Assembly: GCA_964035575.1 (NCBI GenBank)
Contig: OZ037900.1
Location: 682,001 to 746,000 of the forward strand
Source: Rhynchopus sp. YZ270_cl-10
Taxonomy: Eukaryota; Euglenozoa; Diplonemea; Diplonemida; Diplonemidae
Length of the DNA: 64,000 nt
Direction of reading: 5' to 3'
Below are positions 51,413-62,000 of this stretch, in pieces. The notes beneath the pieces were generated by a model. That model saw nothing but the letters and a program-made list of their open reading frames with translations. It was not told the DNA's origin and did not search any database. The translations under genes were made by a program, and so were the position numbers. Position 1 is the stretch's first letter, and each line of letters opens with the position of its first letter.

Positions 51413-53088
51413 TTTTTTTTACTATTTTTTCCTGAGAATGAAAAGAAACAAAGTAGAGTAATACAAAGCCCTCGACAGTGTACCTTGGTGCAATGGCTGT
51501 ATCAGGGGGGTGGACACCCCAACCATGCAGTGCTACAATCCATTTCGTGGTTTACGTCTGATAGGTGCTGCTCCCGCTTCCACTCATCAGGGATCATTGC
51601 GGAAATTAAAGAATGAAAACAAAACTGGTGCTCCGGGAGGGTCGATGTTGACACATGTTATAGACCCCCTTGATATTGACAGGTCGTTGACCGATTTCCA
51701 AAATCACCAAAAAATGTTCAAAAAAAATGTCGCTTTTTTTGTGCTGTCCAGATAGGAGAAGGGAAGAGGTGGAAGGGGGTGGGGGCGACCAACCACAACA
51801 GGTAGAACGTGAAAACGTTGTCCCGTATCTTTGTTTGTTTGCTTTTTTTTTGTTGCGGGGGTGGGAGGATGGTCTGTGATCAATCTAGGCTGGACGGCTT
51901 CCTCTTCTCCAAATACATGACGTAAGTGATGGTGATTGGAGAGGGGGGTGGTCGTGACCTTGGGGATCTGGGACACACACAGCTGCACAGGTTTCAAAAA
52001 ATACCGGATCGTACCAACATAACGCCAAACCAAAGGGGAGGGTTGTTGGTGGAAGATGAATGCACCTCGCGGACACACATCAAAAAAAGGGGGGAAAGAC
52101 GCGTGTTGTGGCCTCATGGTCAAACACGCGCTCATGCTCTATTTAGCCGCGTTTTGAATTTTCCTACAGTTGGTTACGACGAAGTAGACACATGTCTCCA
52201 GAGTTCTGTGAAGGAATTTTGCTACGACTGAGGTTAAATGATGCAAGTGTCTCTTACATTATGGAACTCTGCCAAATTTCCTTCATTGATTTCCAATCAC
52301 ATTGCGTGTTTGGAAGAAAATGGAAAAGGGTTGGTAAGATGGTCTGAGCCTCTCTCTCTGTGTTTTTTTTTTTTTCACTTTTGGAAAGAAAGATAAGTTG
52401 AAAGTGCAAACGTCTCACCGTACAACGGCGGACGCAGGGCATTGGAAAGAAAATAAAGGTGGGACGGCCGCTCAACAGACCTGATAACGAGTTTGACAAA
52501 ACTTTCTATAGTATTGAGGGGTATTCTGTCCCCGGCAAAAGAGAACACTGGAGATAGTAAACAGTAAATACCTGCTGTGTCACCCACTGGGGTAACAGAT
52601 ACATACAAAAGGGTACAAAACAAAAAACAAAAAAACACACACACACACCCCACCGAACAACGGACAACACAGCGCTGGAGGAAAATAAAGTAGTCCTACA
52701 TCCATTTCGTGGTTTTGCAATCTAAAGAAAAAAAAAAACGGCACCTCGGATGTATGTCGGCAAAAAATCAAAAATCTGATACGCACATTTGTTAAGACTT
52801 ATCGTTCTACTTGACGCCCATTCATGTGAAACTGAAAGGTGCATACAAAAAAGGGGTTAACAAGGTAAAACATGGATGTACAAAGTACTTCCACGATAAA
52901 GGCCAAGATTCAAAACAAAAAAACTTGAAAAGATAAATGGGCCATAGGCACACATCTAAAAGACATATCTTAACTTAAACCCCCTCCCCCTTCTCCCACT
53001 TTCCCCCCCTAAGGCTAGATGGACACAAAAACCCTGCAACAAAATGCGCTAAATCGCCCCCTGCGTTTCCTTCAAAGTCAGTAATGGA
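51413..53088. other. 1.7-kb spacer before the giant gene
   Basis: Family A (51455-51559 and a 3' half at about 52689-52723), F (about 52053-52082 and 52926-52962), B-like (about 52336-52365) and C (about 52389-52445) elements. No gene seen. Confidence 0.5.
51455..51559 (+). repeat. Family A short element just upstream of the Pro-rich gene
   Basis: TAATACAAAGCCCTCG, ACAGTGTACCTTGG, GGTGGACACCCC, AACCATGCAGTGCTACAA, GTGGTTTACGTCT. It ends 43 bp from the start codon. On the coding strand it is followed by a pyrimidine tract and CAG. Confidence 0.85.
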
Positions 53089-56000
53089 CTATATCACCGC
53101 AAACACCATGAGTGCGAAGAGAAGCCAGAACTCTGTGCATAGGAGCGACGCGCTTTGCGGGAAAAACGGAGGTTGAGATGTTTCCGGTACAGCCGTTGGC
53201 GGAATCGGGGTTGGAGGGGAGGGTGTGTGTGGGTTGGTGGGGGCGGGTGTTGTGGGTGCCCCGGTAGGGGGTGTGGGGGTGTCGGGCACGCCTGTTGGGG
53301 GTGCCTGGACGACCTCTGGTGGTGCAGGCGCCGTCAGCGCTGCTTGCAGGAAGAGCGAATTACCTGCCGCGGTTGCCTGCTTGAGAACCCCGTTTGGCGC
53401 TGCCAGATCCACCGCGACACTGCGGAGCAGCTGTGCCTTCACTAGCCCTGTGTCCGCTGGGACTGCTAAGGTAACGTTAAACTCTGCTGTGACGTCCAGC
53501 ACCCCCTCCTGCACCCCCACAGCGTCACGCCCTGCAGACACCACGTTGTTCCCAAAGCGGCTCACCACAACGAAGCTCTGACAGCCCACCAACACACCGG
53601 TCGCAGCGGTGGTGCGGCAGATCTTAGACAATGTAACGCTTTGGACGATCTGTAGGGGGTGGGTAGGTAGGTAGGTAGGTGGGGTGTTGATAGAGGGAGT
53701 GGTTGCGCTGTTGCAAGCTGTTAGGTCGAGATTCTCGTTAAACGGAAACCTCCAGCAATAGCGGGGCAAAGTTAACTAAAGGGGCAACATATGGAGTGGC
53801 TGCCATCAAGGGGATGGTTTTGGTATCAAGTGTGGCTTTGGCCATAGCATGTAGCCCCTTCAGGAGGAGGTGTTTGTGTCGAAAGCGGTTGCTCACTAAA
53901 AGCGGAGCATTGTCCGGGTGGTGTGTGTGTGTGTGTGTGTGTACATACCAAGAGACTCTCCTTGGAGACGAACAGACTGTACATCTTGGTGTCGAAGACC
54001 TCTTTGTCGACGAGGTTGATGAACAGGTCGTAATCGGCGGGTGCGAATTTGCCTGTAGGGAGGTGGGTGGGGATAAGAAGAACACATGCAAGGTGAATGA
54101 ATGTGTCGCTCGTTTTTTGGGCACACATCTAATGATAAGCAAACATAGAAAAAGCCACAGACCCAGACTCAAAACGGTTGGTTTGCGGTCCCAGAAAGGG
54201 TCTTTGCCAAGGTGCAGTGAACACAGACACCAGAAATACAGCATCAGCTTATTGTGCAAACCGAGCTCAACAAATAACCTGCGAAACGGGGGAGTTACAT
54301 ACCCATTGACAGATCAAACGCTACGTAGCTGAGCGGTGACGGGGAGGGGGTTGTGGTGTTCGTGGCGATTTCGTTGCTGAAGGCAAGCTCGCTTGTGAAG
54401 GCGGTGGTGCACATGTGGTTCACGTTGCCGGGGCTGTAACAGCGGAAGGAGAGCTTCATATCGAGGCAGTAGTCACTGAAGACGAGGTTCGTGAGCGTCA
54501 CAGCACCGTTGCGCACACGGTAGCGCAGACGTGTCACAAAGTCCGCCACACCATTGCGCAGCACACCCACGAAGGTCGAACTGTCAATCGTATCGTGGCA
54601 CTGCCCGCGCACCTCCACCAGACTCTCCATATCCGCTGTGTTCGTTAGATTCCTCTTATCCACCAGCGTGACGTTCAAGCTGAACACCGTCATTGGAAGC
54701 ACGCTTCTCGCCGCAAGCGGCAGAGTACACCTGAAAGAGAAGAAAATTTCATCAACCGACCGCCATTCATAACTACTAACTTTGAAATACAAAAGCCCTC
54801 TACCTTGCGGGTAAAAACTAAGGTGCATTTTTGGGATGTCAACACTCTAAGCAGGGTTTTTACCCCCACCGGCTGTACCCATCTAAAATCAAATATATTT
54901 TCAAGAATAATGATAACATACGCAATAGGCGACTTCACATAGTTGCATTCTATCCCATCGCCTATAGGGATCACTGCGTGAAGATACTGCATCTCCAGCT
55001 CGTACATGAAGGAGCGATCTGTTCCTGCAACTACGACCGCACTTTGCCCCGGCGCCTGCAGCACACGACGCGAGGTCAGCGTAAACCGCTTCAGATCACC
55101 CCCCGCAAGCGAAATATTCGACGTCTTCACAGACGGGATGGTCAACAGCCCTCTCGACAGCCTCTGCTCTGAGGTGCTCCCCGCCACACCCCCTCCCCCT
55201 CCTCCTCCACCTCCCCCCATCGACCACGACGAGCTAGCATCACACTGCTTCACATTCGCCATCGTACTATGCACCTGACAGGCCCCTCCCTTTCCTATAC
55301 AAGTATCGAACACCCATGGACTGAACCCATCTGATGATACCCCCGCATCGATGTTCAAACAGGGAATACCTATTGCAGAAAACTGGATGGAAAGCTCACT
55401 CCCTTCGTCTTCTACGTGGTGTACCACATGGCCAAATCTGTCGACCGCTTTGACCAACAAAAGAAACACCACATCGTACAGCCACTGCACCGGGGGACTC
55501 CCAGATTGGTTGTACCCAATGCGCAGATCAGCATCGGGTGCATAAGGTGACAACCCATAGTGTGCTGTAGAAACTTCAAGCTTATGGTATCTGCGAACAA
55601 AGTAGAGAGGTCCTATGTTGTCAACTGCTTGAAAATCTATCAGAACGATTTCACTATTGTTTACCAAAGGCGCAGATGCAGTGACATTGAAGTACCATGG
55701 TGCGTGAACGTATTTTCCACCTCCTATTTCAACCCTGGTTGTCATTTTTGTATCCAATGCGAAGGTGACGGTTCCGCTCTTTGAAATCTGTTTTTCGGAC
55801 ACATCCTGGTTTGGAAAGGTCCAGCGTTCCACCGCACCCCCTTTATCACGCCACCCCACCAAGGTATACTCCATGAAATTCTCCCCAGAGACCAATCCCC
55901 CAAGGAGATCGGTGGTGTCAAAGCGGAGTACTGCGCCGTCGCCACATACTGCTGCAGGGTGGCCACCATTCGTTGTGATTAGGGAAGGGTCGGGGTAGGT

Positions 56001-59000
56001 CTGCGCAGTTAGCCCCCAGAACGATGTGTTCACCTTAGGCTCTACAAGAACCACCTTCGCAACGTCTTGCAACGAAACCGTCAAATCAGCTGACGCAGTC
56101 GCAGAAGTCCCCACATAGATAGACAACCCAGTTACCGCCTTTCCTGGTACAACGCAGGATAACCCTTCCACAAAGTGGCCAGCCAGAGTAAACCGATTGC
56201 CATGTGGGTTTAATTTGATGGCACAGCGGGTGGTGTCGGTGCGATTCCGTGATGTGCATATAAAACAGCCAGGAGGCAGCATCAAGGCTTCGATCACTAC
56301 AACAGAAGGTGCCCCCCATTGGATCGTGGAGACGTCTTCAGGGGAGGGGTGCACACCGCGTGCGTTGGTGGCTTCGAGTTGGAGTTCTACGGCGCGTAGT
56401 GGAGCGGAGTGAGCGGTGCTTGCGATGGTAGAGGCTTGGAAGACATTTTTTATTCCGAATGAGGGTGAGCTCGCCCATCGCCACTCAGTCAGCGCTGCTG
56501 CAGAATATGTCACAGAAAAGGTCTGATTCAACAACACCCCCGTCTCAGTAATCTGCGTATCAACCGTAACATCGCACACACAATCCTCATTTTCCGCTGC
56601 ATAAAAGCTGGTCAACGCCAACTCAAATTTCGCTATACCACGTTCATATTTTGCTTCTGAGGTTACGACAGCGTCACATCCAAAACAGCTCACTTGCGCA
56701 GACGCCGGACTATACGGAGAAGACAACGACAAATACCACTCCGTATCCGACAACGTTGCTGTAGGAACCTGCCCCATCAGATACGCAGAAAAGACACATG
56801 GCGGGTCACCTTGCGCCATCCCGGTTTTCTTGCAAAGATTTGGCGTATACAAATCCGACAAATCCGACAACCCAAACCTCTTCGCCACCACTGAGAACCC
56901 TACAGACGGCACCTTCTTCTCCCCATAATATGAGACCGGTGCTCCTGGAGGCAGCCCTTCTAGTATAAAGTTCAACGCGACCGCAACCCCTGGAGACCCA
57001 GAAATCATGACTGAGACTGTCCCCACCGTCCCCGCCCCCCCTGTCAACGCTGGCACCGGAATCCCATTATGCACCAACGACCCAGAAGAGACAGCAACCT
57101 GCGGGGAACCTTCCTGCAAAGACGCCAAAGTGAGCACATCATCCTGCAAAACCGCTTGAATAACCTTCGAAGAACCCTGACCGCCTAATGACAGAGTCGT
57201 TGCAACACGAGACCCTCCGTTCACATTATACGAAGAATAGAGAGGTTGGAACGCTGATAAGGTAGGTCCTGCGACAGAATAGGCGCGATCCCCTGCGTCA
57301 TCGGAGGCATACAGCTCAAAGGTCCATACCCCAGCAGCGTTGGTTGGGGTCAACCATTGTGTAGTAGCCTCGCGTACAGAGAAGGCAGGCACAACGACAA
57401 TTTGCGTTGCATCGGTCAAAACGGTGTGCACAAAGCTGGCTCCAGAGGCAAGCTGGAGGGTGACATTGCATAAATAGCATGCCCTACTGTACTGAATTCT
57501 AAACATAAAAGCGCCACCCCGAGCATCAAGACCTCTCAAAGGTGAAGTAATAGTAGGAAGACCACCCCCTCCGTTGCCTTCACCCTTTATAAGCGGGATG
57601 ACATCTGCCGATGAAGTCATATTCGCTTCATTTGCTATGCTATTATGCGCATCAACCCGAATAACCGACACCGCAAAACTCTTCCGTCTCCTCACCGCCG
57701 GCAACGGCGCGCCTGCAGCAATCCACTTTACACCACAGGTTTTGACACGATAGAAAAGAACATTACCTACCTTAGGCAAGCCATTCGCTATATTTGGCCG
57801 ATGATATGCCCTTAAACGGAACATTCCAAAATTTTGAATTTTCTGAGGCACTGCAGCATCTGGATCGCCTATGGTCTTTTCGAGGACGTATTCCACCCAG
57901 ACCTCACAAAATGAACAGGGGCGGGTAAAGAAGAAAGTATATGCACCAGAATCGGTCTGCGTGAGACGTGCCTGGTAGGACGCTGCATTGCCGAACTCAT
58001 TGAAGGTGAGAGAGGCGTCACATCCTTGCATGATTTTCCCTGCGCGCGCGCTGGCGTCGTGCATGAACCCTCCGTAACCGTAAACCATGTGAGCAGCAGA
58101 GTCGACACCATCTGGAGTAGTTGACACCCATTGTGCGCGAGCGTACACCTTCCTCCTCCAGGTGGACCCCAGAACGTCGGACATCGCCCAGCTCGTTTGT
58201 TGCCCCTTTGCGTAAAGAAGGACATTCGCGCCTTTAATGGAGAAGCTTTCTCCTACAAATATTTCTGTCATTTCTCGCGGTGGGGCTGGGGCCGCATTTC
58301 CAGGCGGTGCCATATTGGGTACCGGACGTACCACCCCGAGAGGGGTGGATTGTTGGAGGATTTGGAAGGTGCTCGGTTCGGGGTCTTCAATGGAGAAGGG
58401 TTTGGTTATTTTGGTTCTTGCGGGGAGGAGGGGGTGGACGTCGGAGGGGTGGGTCGAGTCTGAGGCTTGCATGCAATCCGCATCACCTCTTCCGACATAG
58501 CAGAGATCGATCTGGAGGGTGCAGGATTCACATCGTTTTGCGAAGACAGACCACACCACTGCAGCTCCAGCGACACTAGGTATACTCGAATTTGCCACTC
58601 CACTTCCCCCTATAAATGAAGACAGTGCACCATCTCTCGTAGATTGCTCTTCCGTATCTAATGCTGGAATCATAGAATACACTGCGAAGGTACCGCCATC
58701 GTTGCATCCTTCCCACGACCGTTTCGTTGTTTTCACTAAGGTTCCATCATGAAACGACCATGCCCTCAAATTCGCCTGCGTCTTCACCACAACCTCAATA
58801 GGGAATGGGACCCCAGCGTGTGCAGAGGCAGCTTTGGCATAATCCCAACCCTTTCCTGGAGGGCCTGGGGAGTAGGTCATGTAGTTGTGCAGTGACGATT
58901 GGAGGAAGCGGCGCGAGGGGCATTCTTCATCGACAGCAACCCCTCCGGCGGTGAGGGTGAGGGAGGAGAACACCTCTGTTGTAGCTGCGCCGACCCAGAA

Positions 59001-62000
59001 GTATCGGGCTGTGGTCGAGATATTTACCATGGCAACTATATTCGAAAAGCCTTCGTACATCTGAGACGCTACCACAAGCTTTTCTCCCCCACCTATACTA
59101 GAAATCGCATTTCTTCCATAAAATGAAAACGGAATGATCAAATCCGGAAGCAAAAGCGAATGTTGCAGGGCAGCACTCAGGTTTGAGGTCTGCGTCACAG
59201 AGGTGGTGGCCAGCAACGCTTTCATCGCCATTTTCCCTTTTGCGGGGACCAAAAACTGTTTGTCCCCTGCGAGCGATAACGACGCCTCGACCTTATTGTC
59301 GTAGATATAGTACCGCGTTGTGGCCGATGTCGCCAAGGTGTACTTCGGCACATAGTAGGGTAGCAGCTCCACATTCAGCAGAGTAGGTGACGGTCCGCAT
59401 CCCTCCCCCTTACCAAAAATCTTCTGCCCACCCCCCGGCTCCGTCCATATCGCCAGCTCTGGTTGGTACTGTGAGGGCAGCACCCACAGCTTCATGGTAA
59501 TACACGTCGCCCCGGTCGCTTCGAACCCCGCAGTATCACTCCATTTGGAATCGCAAATTGAGAACTCCGCTTGGCGTACTGGAGCCTTTTCGAAGACCCC
59601 TGAATTGCTTCCGTATACAAAGGAGATCTGTCTCTTTCCATCAGGAGGGAAAATGTTCGCAATCGACGGCCTCCGAGCAATCACATCGATGGCACCAAAG
59701 GTGTACGTCTGCCCACCCCGGTTTTTCAGCGGTGCAGTGTTAAATACTGAATCCAACACCATCCCCGAGGAAGTGTACGACTGAGACACCTTATCAAATG
59801 TCCATTGTGGCGCTGTGTTTGACGGGCTCGAGGAAGGTCCTCCACGAGGTACTACTGTCGCATTGCGTTTTACTGATGTATCCGGCACCCACCCCCCTTG
59901 GGTGGTTGGGTTCATAAATAGGATAGTCACAGAGATTCCCTTTTCGAAAAAAACGTCGGTAGTGATCGACCATTCTTTGCACCCTACTGCCTGCGCGCAA
60001 AGCGGCGACGCTGCAGTCACCGAAAGCGGTTGAATACGAAGCTCCGGCTCCTGATAAAAATACCGCGACACAACCAACGTCGACGAGCACGAATACATCT
60101 TCTCTGAAGAAGGGATCGACCCAATCGGCGCACCGGCCGACACATCATACACAGCCCCCACCGCATGAAACTGTAAATTGAAAAGCTCAGTCAGCCCAGC
60201 TAAAGGCTGTACCGCGCCTCGTAAGAACAATCCCCTAAATGTGACTTCCGCATTCTGCCCCATCTTCCCGGTCAATATCTCCCCTGTCGGAAGTTGTGTT
60301 AAATTTTGCGCTGCCCATATATGAGGGTCCATCGCCAAACGGTGTAAAGTATAAAGTTTTCCTTGCTGCTTTGGATACCCCGTTTCGGTGTGTGTCAGAT
60401 CGCGTGCCGTGTCGGTGTACACCCACCAGCGTGGGTAGCCTGCGGAAACCCCAGGCAGGTCTTGAACTCCTGCGAGAACGGTGACCTCGAATGAGTCTGT
60501 GACAGCGCCAGCCTCACCGAAGGTGATTCTCGCGTCGGAACAGCGGAGCGTCATATCATCTTGCCCCCACGTTAGTGTTGCGGTACCACGTTGTGTTCCA
60601 GAGGTTTTGAGATGCGACTGCGGGCCTGCACCCCACGCGCTGTGGAAAGTGAAGGAACATTGAAAACAGGGTTTGTTCGGACGCATCACCCAGCGTGCAC
60701 CCCATCCACGCACATCATGAAGCATCTGCGGGTGGTAACTCCATACAGCACACCCATTCTGCGCATAGCGTGCGAACCCTGTCAAAGTTGTGTTCGTATT
60801 ACTCCCTGGTACCCCCGGTATGATAGGTGGCGGTGTCGTGGTGCTATGTACAACACACCCTCGGGTGACCTGGGCGGTAGGTGAAGGGTCTTGCAGGATA
60901 AACACCCCATCACGGTTGGTCACCCCATCAGAAGGGAACGGACCCTCAATCATCGCAAAGATCGCGCCATAGTGGAATTCATCGTACACAAACACCTCTG
61001 TGTTCTGAAGAGACCTCACATATGTTCCTGGACGCACCGTCACTTCAATCCCTTCGCGAACCGACATATACAGGCCCCTGGTCTGCGTCTGTTGTGCAAG
61101 GCTAATCTCCAAGGTAGAAGCGGGAACGCGAACCGGAGTGATAAGGTCTGAGAAAACGGAGTATTTTGGGTTGCCTAGATGCTGGAATTGGAAGGTAACT
61201 TTGCAGCCCCCGATCTCGTTGAAACGGGAGCATCCGTTGTCTGCGACGAAGACCCGGAAGGGGATAGTGAAAAAGAGGTCGTCCACAGTGGGGCGGTAGT
61301 CCAGAGTCTGCTTTTCTATCGTTGTGGGCACCGAGGTGTACATCTCCTGCGAGACACCTGGAATGGCAACAACCCTGTTCACCGTCGATCCTTCCACCAA
61401 CGCTGTGATCTGCCACCCATGCATTGCACCTAAGGCCTCAGCCACCTTCTCACCACTCTGTTTGGTAGGTTGGTATTTCAGCTGATACGGTACTAATGCC
61501 TCCAAATATGACCCCTTTGTTGCAACCAACTGTCCATTCTGCTGTCCTGCATAAAACGGTGGTGCAGACTGTCTTACCGGCTCCTGATGGTGCAATCCTT
61601 TCATAACATCTAGAGGTCGGATATACTCCAATAAAAACACCTGAGGCAGAGCCTTGGTCACCTTAACTACAAACCTCGTCCACAACCCTGTTGTTCCAAA
61701 CCCGCCAAATGAAAAATTGAGATAAACGTACCCTTCAGTCCCGCTCTCTATCGCCGGGGTGAAGGTGTGGGTGTACAACCCCCCTCTTCCCCAGACTGAG
61801 GTAGAGGTGACCAATTTCCCGACAGTATTTGCAAAAACATCGGTAACTGGCTTTGGAATGCCTTCTTTGGAGACTGTGCTGCCGAAGTAGTCGTTTTCTG
61901 AATAAACCAAGGCAACAGATCCGGTAGGGGAGAACTCTGTGGGACCTTGATAGCGGGCACGGATGGTGATGGTGCAGAGAACTTCGTGTTGGCAGGTGAG

